A DNA stretch of 64,000 nt from contig NC_092404.1 of the NCBI RefSeq assembly GCF_009017415.1, positions 2,963,501 to 3,027,500 of the forward strand. Direction: 5' to 3'. The translations under genes were made by a program, and so were the position numbers. A model generated the notes under the pieces. It saw only the letters and a program-made list of their open reading frames with translations. It had not been told where the DNA came from and made no database searches. The DNA is from Aspergillus flavus (lineage: Eukaryota; Ascomycota; Eurotiomycetes; Eurotiales; Aspergillaceae). This document shows, one piece after another, positions 47,413 to 59,500 of this stretch (its first letter is position 1; the number at the start of each line of letters is the position of its first letter).

Positions 47413-48922
47413 CTACGGGTCCGATTCTGCTGGTGATCATGCAGAAGAGGAGGTGGAAGCTTCGCGACGGTCCTATATTCCGTACGCTGATCTGCGCAGA
47501 GAGACCGCGAAGGATTGGAGAATCAGTGGTGGAATCAGCAAGGTTTTGGCCTGGCGCCCAAACGGCAAAGTCGGTTGCTCGGTGATTGCCGCTTATGAGG
47601 AAAACGGGGTCCAAACCGCGCGAGTTGAGGCCGCAGGACGACGCCCGTTCCGCAAGACCAAGCGGACCCATATTGCATACCAGTGCAGAGGCAAGAAGAA
47701 ACGACGTGATGGGAAATACTGGCACGAGGACCACATTATCGGAATTGGCCTCGTTTCCTGGAGAGTGGAAGCGACATACCTGAAAGACCCGACTGCGATT
47801 CTCCGCCCCACCGAGAAGGCCTGGTATCCGGAAACGTACATTAACATCCTATGGAATGACAATGTCTGGACCTGGGAGTCGCGAGACAACTTTCGATTTA
47901 TTCGAGGTAGTCGCAGTTATGAAACCAACATTTACATATATTGTGTCGCCATTGCGTAAGAAGGGAACTATCAAGAAGAGCTCACTGGCGTGCGGCCTCA
48001 ATATCCGGACGGTGGCACGATGAAAAACAAGCACTGGCGCATCCTCAATACTGCTGGAGAAGCATATTGGAAGCAGCCATGAGCCCGGTGGGACAGGAAG
48101 ATTGTGAACGTCGACGAAGAAAGGTTGACTGACCTTGAGGAAGAGTCAGTGGCTGATGCCAACTCCGTGGGTGAGAGTTTGGAGGACTTTATAGACGATG
48201 CGGTGGAAATACCCGAGACGGAGTATGCCGAATCGGTTGGGGAAGATGGCCGGCCTGTCTACGATGAAGCCGTTTCTGAGGAGTATGACTCTCAGTCAGC
48301 AGCGGAAGAAGAGAGCCAGCAATCTAACCGGATCCGCTATCAATACCCTCGGCGAAGGAGCAGAGAATCCGTGGTCGCTGAAACCGTTGAGCACCGACGT
48401 TCATCAAGCCGGATAGGCCCCCAGCGGCACACGTCTCGAGCAAGGGAAGACGACCTTCAGGATATACCGGAGTCAGTGCACCGTGGTCTGTCAGCCAGTC
48501 GATCGGCCCTACAACGGCAGACGTCTCGCCGGAGAGAGCTAGAGTCTCAGACGCAGAACATATCTTCGTCTCGACACACGGCCAAAGACAGACGCCGCCA
48601 CCCCCTTACGCCTCCAAGATCCCGCACAGAGACACCTCGCGCGGTGCAACAGCACCATCGGTCGAAGCAGAGCCGTTCTAGATCCGCTATCCCTCCGCTC
48701 TCACCGATCTCACCGATCTCCGAGGTTGGTGGCAGCCGTAGCAGAGGAAGTCAGCCTAGGAATCATAGAGGCCATGGCCAACCGAGCTCTCGCCAGACCC
48801 TTGCTCCCAAGAGAAGTCAAGAAGAGGAGTACCGACGTAAAGCAAGTTCGATGCCGCGGGAACGCGATTCTAGCAGGATCCCCTCCCAAAGGCAGTCTGG
48901 CAAGCTTCGTAGGAGTATGTGA

Positions 48923-49331
48923 TATGAATCATGCTAGATGCTAGAGTTAGTTTATGTTAGTTTAGTGTTTTAGGTAGGATTATATTTCTCAATCAAGCTT
49001 ATACGTATCTTTCACATGATTTGAAATTTATAATCGCTGGACTGCAATGGTCGTGAACAAATTACAAAAATGTCAGCTGATTGACTTCAATGTACATATA
49101 AACAGAGGCTCTATGGGACTACATTTACTTGGCGCGGCGCTTCGTGCGTGACAAGCGCCTCATCCCACCAATCACATGCTCAGCAGGAAGCGCTCATTTG
49201 CGACATTCATCAATGCTGCAAAGGCACATTTGTACCATCTTGCCCAAGAAAGTTATATAGGGCCCCGGCGCCATATTTAAAGGGGCTGAGCGATCGTTAG
49301 GATGACGTCCTTGCCATCACACATCGTCACT
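48923..49331 (+). promoter_or_regulatory. Intergenic region and promoter of gene C
   Basis: About 400 bases between the tail of B and the start of C. CATATTTAAAGG at 49272-49283 is a TATA-like element about 50 bases before ATG 49332. No other feature seen. Confidence 0.45.
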
Positions 49332-50826
49332 ATGTCCAAAGGCAGCAAGAAACCACGACTTTGATGCCGTACGGCAGGGGCTGTATCGAGAAGAATACGA
49401 CGCCGCCACAACCCTCATCGCTTCGCTTATATGGAGCGAGCCAGGAGAACGACCGCAACAGGCCATTGACCAACTGAATGAGCTGAATGTGCGGATTCGA
49501 GCCAAAAATCCACGCTCCAAAAGAAAGCCAGACTATGGCACCGTTGACATTGCCTTCTTCTCCAAGTTTGGCGACGACATTGACAAGGCAGCCCTTGCCT
49601 ATATCAACAACAAGCGGCGGGACAAATTTTTCAAGGCCCAAGGAGTCCTTCGATCTGTGATCAAGAACCCCAATCTACTAGACAACTGGAATATAGACTG
49701 GGAGCAATTCCAAGATTATTGTGGGGGAAGGCGATTGGAGGTGGAGAACAAGCCTCCGAACTCGCCAATGGACAGCTTGAGAAGGCCTTAGTCTCCAGAG
49801 ACCGAAACTGCCTATGATGATCAAGGAAGCGATGACGAACAATCCGTCAGCAGTATTATTTCCAAGTACGAGCAAGGATCTGAAGGGGAGGATAATGCTG
49901 CCACATCCTCGCTTGATCAGTCCAGTGACTCTGCCTCAGAGAGCAATGATGACGCAGACAGTCTTTCGGTAGAGTGGCGGTCTTGCGAGTCCCTAGAACA
50001 CAGCTGCCGTCAGGCAGAAAAGGAATATGGAGTACCATTTACCCCTGGGGTGACCCTGGGGTGGCGCAGTTTTGGCAGAACCAAGTATTCGCTGATTGTT
50101 GGCCACCAATATCAGGGCAAAATGATCGCTAGAGTGGTATCGTCGGCCAACACGCCAAAGAACCGTGAGACAAGCATCGATCTGAATGCGCGAGGCCATA
50201 TCAAAGGCACCAGGAAATACACTTCTGCATTCGTGCAAGGGACCGGTCTTGTAGCGTGGAGAGTCGGCGAGGCGAATGAGCTAAATCCAACTGCTTCTCT
50301 ACGCCCAGACAGAGATATGTCATACCCTGAAACATATGTAGGGGTTCTGTGGGACGACGGAGCCTGGACATGGGAATCACGAGAGAACTTCCGATCTATC
50401 ATGGGGGATCTGACTCCTTTGCAGACTGATATCCTGATATATCGATGGGCTACGTCGCAGGATGCGGAGTATAAAGAGGCTCTGACAGGTCAAAGACCCA
50501 AATACCCTGCGATTTCGCCGTTTGATGTCCAACATACAGACACACTGTTCAACGATGAGGGCGACACAGGGAGCGAAGCAGAGAGCCTCAGCATTCGTTC
50601 CTTCGCCTCAGAACGATCTACTACGCCATCCTATTCTAGCGAAGGCAGCCTCCATCAGCCACCCACTCGCAGTCAATCAAATCAAGTACGTCCCGCTCGG
50701 ATGTTGCGATTCCAACGCCTCCAACCCGCCTCAGTGTCACAGACCTCCATCATGAAAACAGATCAATATGATAATAGGCATCAATTCACTCGGTTCCCGA
50801 GATACGGAGGCACATTTAACCGCTGA
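49332..50826 (+). pseudogene. Family ABC paralogue C, frameshift plus stop
   Basis: ATG 49332 (MSKGSKKPRL) meets TGA at once, but the +1 frame from about 49357 reads DFDAVRQGLYREEYDAATTL and continues with the helical domain LIWSEPGERPQQAIDQLNEL..DDIDKAALAYI..DNWNIDWEQF. A single in-frame TAG at 49789-49791 interrupts an acidic disordered linker. The same frame then runs open to 50826 with the C-terminal domain GLVAWRVGEANELNPTASLR and YPETYVGVLWDDGAWTWESR, closely matching B. A one-base frameshift near 49360 and one nonsense codon are the only lesions, so it is the best-preserved family member. Function unknown. It lies next to the NLR at 51699. Confidence 0.7.
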
Positions 50827-51698
50827 GATAATCTTCAATCTATGACTCCTATCAGTCTGTCAACGCTCATATTGCCCCCTTGTCATCTGGAAAGAGGTAG
50901 GAAGCCAGCGTCCTCTGCTTACAAGCGAATGTTGGAATCTTTTTTCCTTGTCGCTGGTTTATTGTTCTTTCTCGGTCCGTGTTATCTATATTTATTGACA
51001 GCCCAGTTCATTCTGTTTTCAGCAACGAGAAGAATATTACTGTCACCCGCGTAGGAGCAGCAATACCTGTACGGTAAATTTTGCCTTGGGCGATATGTAG
51101 AGTGGGTGCATCAGTATAGTCCAATAGTTGGGCGTGCTGTCTACAGCCAGTCATCTTGAGTCGGATTTACCGCCTTATACAATATCCATGTTTCGGACAT
51201 TCAGTAATTCAACTTGAATATTTAATCTGTCTAGGTTCATTGGTTGACATGGCACCAGTGGAAGCGACTTTGTTTCTGACACGCATTAGTGCACTCATGC
51301 ATTCTTTGGGTAATTCATCTTTACTGGATGATGCTGTGTTTTGTTTAAGGTCTCTGCGGCTGCGCATTTACCATACATGCAAGCTGACGTGGCACATGTC
51401 GTTGCGGCTGTCAGAGTTTGTCCAACACCCCGCCAATTCACCTCGAGGCTGACTACCATTCTCCTTTTCCTCATAACCTCTAGCACTTCCTCCAGTATGC
51501 TACAATGGAATCCAGCTATCCAGCTCCTCGAAAGTTTCTGGGCTCTTGATTTCGTTGGAGCTTGTTCAGCCCAACGAAGTTCACAAACAAACAAGCGCAC
51601 ATCGAGCGGAACCAACCGACCCGATAGAATACCGAAACCGTGTTCGTCCTGCTACTACCTCATTTCCTGACCAGACCCCATCAGCCTCTGCCAGCGAG
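50827..51698. other. Intergenic region before the NLR gene
   Basis: Roughly 870 bases with no supported gene. The frame of the NLR stays open upstream to 51546 but lacks family similarity before ATG 51699, which begins the conserved phosphorylase N-terminus. Confidence 0.5.
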
Positions 51699-54600
51699 AT
51701 GTCTAATCCCAATGACTACAACGTCGGCTGGATCTGCGCCATAAGGTCAGAGTACGTTGCGGCGCAAGCCTTTCTCGACGAAGAGCATGACGGACCAGAA
51801 TATGTGCACACGCACGACAGTAACGATTACACGTTGGGCAAAGTTGGGAAACACAATGTCGTCATCGCCGTTCTTCCCCATGGGGAGTACGGCATATCGT
51901 CTGCCACAGGCGTCGCAAAGGATATGCTACACAGCTTTCCCAACGTCAGAATCGGTCTGATGGTGGGCATCGGCGGTGGTGCGCCAAGTCCAAAGCATGA
52001 TATCCGGCTTGGCGACATTGTGGTGGGTGCTTCTGGTAATGGAAAGAGTGCTGTATTGCAGTACGACTTTGGCAAAATAATCCAAGACCAGGAATTCCAA
52101 GAGTCTGGGTTCCTAAACCAGCCACCAACGGTTCTACGAACGGCGTTGAATGGGCTCATGGCTAGATATGAGCTTGACGGGCACCAGCTTGAAGAAAGCA
52201 TCAACGGTATTTTCGAGAAGAAACCAAGATTGCGACAAAAGTACAAGCGGCCGGACCTAAGTAGTGACCGGCTGTATCGAGCCGAAGTCACCCATCCAGA
52301 CAGCGAAGCAAGCTGTGCAGCAGTCTGTGGCAATGAACCATCGAACTTGATACCACGACGCGAACGGACTGAAGACGAGGATAATCCAGTAATTCACTAC
52401 GGTCTGATTGCATCGGCGAACCAATTGATGAAGGACGCTCGGCTTCGGGATAGATTTGCCAAGGAAAAGGACGTTCTGTGTTTTGAAATGGAAGCGGCGG
52501 GGTTGATGAACCAATTTCCCTGTCTGGTGATTCGCGGTATCTGCGACTACTCAGACACACACAAGAACAGGGAGTGGCAAGGATATGCAGCGATGGCGGC
52601 GGCTGCGTTCGCAAAGGATCTTCTTTGTCGAATCCCCCCGAATATGGTCGAAGCAGAGAAGAGGATAAGCGAACAGCTCCATGATGGTTAGTCATTTTAC
52701 AGTCTATGTAGCGGGATGGTAGCGAGTTCTAACAATACGTGAAGTTCTTCATGCTTTATCCACAACCGGAGCAAACGTTGCGCAGATGAAGTCCAAGTTG
52801 GACAGAGATGAAGATATCAAGATGCTCAACTGGCTTTCACAAATCGACTACGCTCTGCAACAGAAACACTTTATCCGAATACGACAACCAGGAACCGCCC
52901 AGTGGTTTCTAGACTCATCCGAGTACCAGGCTTGGTTGAAGACGGACAAGCAGATATTGTTCTGCCCGGGTATACCTGGAGCGGGGAAGACAATCATCAC
53001 AGCGACAATTATCGATGATCTCTACACCAGATTTCGAGATGACACCAGTGTTGCCATCGCATACCTATATTGCGACTTCCGTAGGCAACACGAACAGAAA
53101 TTGGAGGACTTACTCGCGAATCTGCTGAAACAGTTGACTCAGAGGTTATCTTCGATACCAGATGATGTGCGAGCCCTATATAAGCAGTATAAGGACCAGC
53201 CCAAACGACCATCCCTCGAAGAAATCTCAGCAGTCCTACATTCAGTCAATGCGTTGTATTCGAAAGTTTTCATTGTCATCGATGCGTTGGATGAATGCCA
53301 AGTAACCGACGGATGCCGCGCAAGACTTCTGGATGAGATCTTTAATCTTCGAGCAAGACAGAGAGCATATATCTGTTCGACGTCGAGATTCATCCGGGAA
53401 ATCGAGAAGAAGTTCAAAGGATGCGTGTCATTAGAAATCCGTGCTAGAGATGCGGATGTGCAAGCATACCTTAATAGCCATATGACACGACTACCACAAT
53501 TCGTCCGGAAGGACCTACATTTGCAGAATGATATCAAGGCTACAATATCCAAGGCTGTTGACGGAATGTATGTTTGATTCTCCTACTATAATAGAGACCA
53601 TTTCTTACTTTTCTCCAGGTTTCTTCTTGCTTCGCTTCATATAGACTCCTTAGCTCAAGAGCCAACGGAAGGACATCTTGAACGAGCGTTGCAGAAATTG
53701 CCTAAAGGATTAGATGACACGTACGTGCAGGCAATGGAACGAATTGAAAGTCGTGGAGGAGGCTCTAAAGAACTGGCGAAGATGGTTTTGTCTTGGTTAA
53801 CACACGCAAAGAGATTGATGTCTACAGCCGAACTTCAGCACGCGGTCGCAGTCGAGCCTGGACAGCGGGAACTAAATAAGAAGTTCATTCCTACCACTGA
53901 GATAATAGGGTCGCTCTGTTCAGGCTTGGTCACAATTGATACTCAGAGTGATGTCGTCAGACTGGTCCACTACACGACGCAAGAATACTTCGAGCGAACG
54001 CAGAAGCAATGGTTTCCAGATGCAGAGAACGATATTACCAAAATCTGTGTTACCTACCTCTCGTTCAACGTCTTTGAAAGCGGGTTCTGTCGGACACATA
54101 GCGAGTTGAAAGACCGGCTAGAGTCTAATAAACTCTTCAAATATGCAGCACAAAATTGGGGACACCATGCCCGCGTGTCGTCGATTCAAGGGGATCAGTG
54201 TATTTTGGATTTTCTTCAGAGCGAGGCTAAGGTTTCGGCCTGCGCCCAGGTCATGCTGGCACCTAGATTTTACTACCACCGCAGTTATGTAACCACTCAG
54301 ATAACAGGTCTTCATGTCACGGCATACTTTGGACTTGAAAAGCCGGTAGCGGCCCTCCTCGAAGGACAGCACACTCTGAATCTCTGGGACGTTAGCGACC
54401 GCACACCGCTACACTACGCCGCGGAGAATGGACATCAGGAGGTAGTGAAGCTACTCCTCAGCAAGGGCGCTGATCCTAATAGCCTCAACAGTTGGACACC
54501 GCTACACTGCGCTACGATAAACAGGCATCACGAAATAGTAAAGCTACTCCTCAGCAAAGGCGCTGATCCCAACATTACAACTAGCGATCGCGATGACAGC

Positions 54601-56238
54601 CGGACACCACTACACTACGCTACGAAGAACGGGCATCACGAAATAGTGAAGCTACTCCTCAGCAAGGGCGCTGATCCCAACATTACAACCAGCGATCGCG
54701 ATGACAGCCAGACACCACTACACTACGCTACGATAAACGGGCATCACGAAATAGTGAAGCTACTCCTCAGCAAGGGCGCTGATCCTAATAGCCTCAACAG
54801 TTGGACACCGCTACACTACGCCGCGAAGAACAGGCATCACGAAATAGTGAAGCTACTCCTCAGCAAGGGCGCTGATCCCAACGTTACGACCAGCGATGGC
54901 GATTACAGCCGGACACCACTACACTACGCTACGAAGAACGGGCATCACGAAATAGTGAAGCTACTCCTCAGCAAGGACGCTGATCCCAACGTTACGACCA
55001 GCGATCGTGATTACGGCCAGACACCACTACACTACGCTACGATAAACGGGCATCACGAAATAATGAAGCTACTCCTCAGCAAGGGCGCTGATCCCAACAT
55101 TACAACCAGCGATCGCGATGACAGCCGGACACCGTTACACTACGCTACGAAGAACGGGCATCACGAAATAGTGAAGCTACTCCTCAGCAAGGGCGCTAAT
55201 CCCAACATTACAACCAGCGATCGCGATGACAGCCGGACACCGTTACACTACGCCGCGGAGAATAGATATCTGGAGATAGTGAAGCTACTGTTTGACAAAG
55301 GCGCTGATCCCAACGTTACGACTAGCGATCACAATTACGGCCGGACACCGCTACACTGCGCCGCGGAGAATAGATGTCTGGAGATAGTGAATTTGCTGCT
55401 TGACAAAGGCGCTGATCCCAACGTTACGGCCAGCGATGACTTATACGGCCGAGCACCGCTACACTTCATCGTGATAAATAGGGACCAGGAGGTGGCCAAG
55501 CTGCTACTCGGCAAAGGCGCTGATCCCAATATTACGGACCGTCTCTACAGCCGGACACCGCTACACTACGCCGCGGAGAACAGACACCCGGAGATGGTAA
55601 ACATGCTGGTTGACGAGGGTGCTGATCCTAACATTACGGACGGGCTCTACGGCCAGACTCCACTACACTCTGCGGTAGAGAATAAGGATAAGGAAACAGT
55701 GAAGCTGCTGCTTAACAAAGGCGCTGATCCTAACATTATGAACTCTCTTAACGGCCGGACATCGCTACACTACGCCGTGATGAATAGGCACCAGGAGGTG
55801 GTCAAGCTGCTACTCGACAAAGGCGCTGATCCTAACATTATGGACCGGTTCTACAGTCAGGCTCCACTACACTACGCCGCAGAGAATGGGTATTACGGGG
55901 TGGCACAGCTGCTGCTTGACAAAGGCGCTGATCCTAATAGCCTCAACAGTTGGACACCACTACACTACGCCGCGAAGAACGGGCATCAGGAAGTAGTAAA
56001 GCTGCTCCTCGACAAGGGTGCTGATCCCACCGTTACGGATAGCCACTACAGCCAGACACCACTAGAGTACGCATTGGAGAACTGGCACCAGGAAGTGGTC
56101 ACGCTGCTACGCGACAAGGGCGCTGATCCCAACATTAAGACCAGCGGCGACGACAACTACAGCCGAACACTGCTACACTACGCCGCGGAGAACGGGTATC
56201 AGGAGGTTGGTGAGGCATTGAAACCCATAAGACAGTGA
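51699..56238 (+). CDS. NLR: phosphorylase-NACHT-ankyrin
   Basis: Three exons, 51699-52686, 52745-53567 and 53619-56238, with introns of 58 nt (GTTAGT..GAAG) and 51 nt (GTATGT..CCAG). Total 1,476 aa. Residues 1 to about 320 are a nucleoside phosphorylase domain ([40 protein letters not shown]). NACHT follows with Walker A GIPGAGKT and Walker [11 protein letters not shown], then a winged-helix region ([16 protein letters not shown]). The C-terminus holds 17 full ankyrin repeats plus a partial one, several identical over most of 36 aa. The last repeat breaks off into a short unrelated tail (GEALKPIRQ), and 12 bases after the stop a LINE tail begins. The native 3' end may thus be lost. Presumed cytosolic incompatibility/immune receptor; paralogous to the NLR at 17752. 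Confidence 0.9.
54390..56210 (+). repeat. Ankyrin-coding tandem repeats (up to 108 bp)
   Basis: Seventeen complete units of 93-111 bases plus a partial eighteenth. Units 2-8 share long identical stretches such as those coding [17 protein letters not shown], while later units are more diverged. Such near-identity between neighbours is typical of NLR repeat arrays that expand, contract and homogenise by recombination. Confidence 0.88.
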
Positions 56239-56549
56239 TTGCCTATCTTCAATCAATCAATCAATCAATCAAGATTCTATTAACCTGTTCGAGCCTAACT
56301 ATTGAACGTCTAGCTATGCAGGTGCTTCAAGGAGCCTAGAATCTGACCATAAAACGCCATATGCCCACAAAGGAAGTAATCGAAAGCTTTTATCACAACT
56401 AAAACCGCCTGCCACCTGACAGTCCCCCTGACCTATCTTCCCCAGCCCTTACCATCCTGCATTCTCTGGCTCCTTCTAGTGTTTCCTAGTAAGTAGGTGT
56501 AGGTGCGCGTACTGGGAGGGTTTGACCAAGTCCTCCCTGGTGTGACCGT

Positions 56550-59500
56550 TTACGCATCGTCTTCCACATCTGTCCCCCTTTTATAGTGACCAGTTTGCTC
56601 CACGTCTCTAAATTGACTGAGTAATCCTGTTTGGTGCATAAATTCGGCGATGTAGCGCATCGCCCGCGGGTGGGACATAATCCCGTTGTAGTCCATCTTC
56701 CTTCGTATCCCAGGATCTAGCTTATCCAGCATAGCCTTCCTAGGGTCGGTAAAAAGCGGACATTGAAGTAAAATATGCCGTGATGTCTGGGACCCCTGCC
56801 CGCAGTGGTATTGGTCTGAGTCAGACACCTTGATTTTAAAGAGAAAGTGTTTTAAACCGTTTCTCTGCGTCCGCATCTGAATGATAATTGACGCGTGCGG
56901 CTTGGGCAGGCCTTTATAGAGATCCAGTACTCTTTTATTCGGGATCTCGACCAGTTTGTGTGTTGTGCGGCCTGTTTTCTCTGCTTTCCATTCTCTAGTC
57001 CATCTATCCTTGATGCGGCGGCGTATCTGCCGTTTGGCCGCCGCGGCAAGACAGATAGCCTCCCCTGCTTTCTGGGTACCCTCGCGTGCGGCTTCGTCGG
57101 CTGCCTCGTTCCCTGGCACGCCGATATGTGCAGGGATCCAGCGGATCTGGACCCGGCCCTGCATGTTATATCTCCGTACAATATAGTAGATCTGGTCCAA
57201 TATATATTGGCCCGACGGTCTCCGCGGGTTCTGAACCGCCTGGATCGCGGCCTCGCTGTCCACAAAGACCGTGGCCGGTCTGGTTTCCTTCCGCAATCTA
57301 TGCAGGGCCATCCGGATCCCGGTCAGTTCCCCTGCGTAGACCGTTGACTCCTCTTCTGTCCCCAGCGTGCGGTTCCGTTTCCAGCCCTGCGAGAGGCAGA
57401 CAGTGCTGGCTCCAATCCGGCCGTTCAGACCGCTCCCGTCTGTATATACTGCGATCCCTTCTCGCCTGGCGCAGTATTGTCTATGGTAGAATAGTGCGGC
57501 TTCGTGGCTGTCAATCACGGTTGTCATCGGTGGTTCCCACGGTGCCAGAATATATGGCTTGCGGGTTTCCCACTCCTTCTTGCCCAGGGGCCACAGGGGG
57601 CCCCCTTTCCGACTCAGTGCCTCCATCGGTGTCCAGCCGCTGCGCCGGCGTTCTTGTGCCGTGCGCGGCCTGAGGACCGACTCCGGGCAGGCCAGCTCTG
57701 GTCCCGTCCGGATTCTGACCGCCGTTTCTTCAATGACCTGCTGCAACTGGAGGTGTACCGGTAATATATATAATTCTACGTTAAGAGCCGCTGCGGAGGT
57801 GCCTCTAAAGGCCCCGCTGATCAGCAGCGCCGCCTGTTTCTGAATCTGAGTGAACTCCGCCAGCATCTTCTGGTTGATCGAGGCCACGATCTGGCCACCC
57901 TTAGGACTGTACCAGGCCGCGGCTGCGTAGAATAGCTGGGGAACGACCACCGCCTGATAGATCCGGCGCATGGCACGCAGAGGGGCCCCCCACGTGGATC
58001 CTGCGATCCCCTTGAGGGCCGCCAGCGTCCCGTGCGCCTTGGCCAGGGCCTTGGTTCGATGGATGGAGAACGACAGGGTCTTGTCCAACCATACCCCCAA
58101 GTACTTGGCCGTTTCTGTCGGCTTGATTACCGTGTCCGTAAAGATGATCTCCATCTGGTCGTGTCCCGCTGGTGGCAGTGGCACCTCCCATATCTGGTCC
58201 GGATGGTCCGGTGGGAGGCCCGGGGACTGGGGCGGCGTTTCCGTCTCCCGTGGGTTAGTAAAATGGATGAGCTCGAACTTGTCCGGTGCGAACTTGGACG
58301 CGTGACGGCATGCCCATCGGCCTGCTCGGGTCAGAGCCGCATTCAGTGTTTCGACGTTCTCCGCGAAGGTGTCGGACACGGCCAGGGTACACGCGTCGTC
58401 GATCCAGCCAAAGGCCGTGGTCGAGCCGCCCTGGGGCCGCCGGACATGGAGATCCTGGATCAGCGGGGTGTTGTAGATCAGATATAGAATCGGGGACAGC
58501 GGCGAGCCCTGTGGGATGCCTGTCGGTGTAGGAAACTCCGCGCTGAGCTCCCCTGCGAGCGAGATCCGGGTCGTTCTGCCAGTTAGAAAGGACTGCAGCC
58601 AGTCCGCGAAGTGGCCCAGCTTAAGCTGGTAGAGATTAAAGAGCAGCCGGGCGTGGGACACGTTGTCAAAGGCACCGGACACATCCAGTAGGATCATACT
58701 TACCTTCTTACCCTGTCCCCATGCACGATATATATTATCGATGATAAGCTGGATAACGTGGTCTGTCGAGATCCCCTTTCTGCCTCCAAGATGGGTTCGT
58801 GGGAGTAAATTGTGCTCCTCCAAGGCCCACGCAATCCGTGTTGCTATGATCGACTCGAGAATCTTACCAAAAGTATTGAGCAGGGCAACTGGTCGGTATG
58901 ATTTTGGCTTGCGGTAGTCGCGCGGTCCGCCCTTGCGCAGGGCCACCGTGGTGGAGGTCTGGAAGTGCCTCGGATTGTGCCCTGTCTTGATACTCGCGTT
59001 GAACAGAGCCGTAGCCCGCTCTAGAAAGACCGGGACCTTGTACAGCTCGTGCCAGATCTTGTTCGGGACCGCGTCCGGCCCAGGGGCCTTGTCTGGCGGT
59101 GCTCGTCGGATGGCCTTGGCAACCTCCTCTTTCGTGACCTCTGGGAACTCGATCTGCGGCGGCTGGGTGCGTCTCTCGATATCGGATAGATCGGCCGGCG
59201 GTGGCTCGGGAAAGAACGATTCTCGCAGGACCTCGGCCTTGGCCTCGGTGGTGTCGGCCGGCCCGTGAGGTCCATTTAAGGTTGGGATCGTGTTGGCGGC
59301 CCGGCCCCCGCGGTTGCGGGCCCACTTGGCCACGCGCCAGATCCCGTGCGTGCCTTGGTCGATCGCCTCTGAGACCCAGCGGCGGAAGCCTCTCCGCAGG
59401 GAGCGGCTGATGATGCGGCCCTTTCGGTTGCGGGCCTTGACGTAGGCGGCCCAGTCTGAGGGTAGACGGTGACGCATATAGATCCTGCGGAGTTTCCTGG

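Larger units (their letters stand above)
39792..48922 (+). pseudogene. Family ABC paralogue B, split by a LINE
   Basis: The 5' part, 39792-40717, encodes a basic, proline/threonine-rich disordered N-terminus and the helical domain ILWSTDKNKRNRAEHKLRRI..ADAYIKTEDLSLYTE. It stops at GELSSEY, where the LINE begins. The 3' part resumes after the duplicated target at 47399 in the same frame (LSSEYYGSDSAGDH). It has the C-terminal domain GLVSWRVEATYLKDPTAILR and YPETYINILWNDNVWTWESR. An in-frame TAA (47957-47959) and a TGA (about 48080) follow, then an SR-rich disordered tail to 48922. Without the insertion it would be about 810 residues. Function unknown; the basic and SR-rich tracts suggest a nuclear or nucleic-acid-associated protein, which is inference only. 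Confidence 0.75.
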
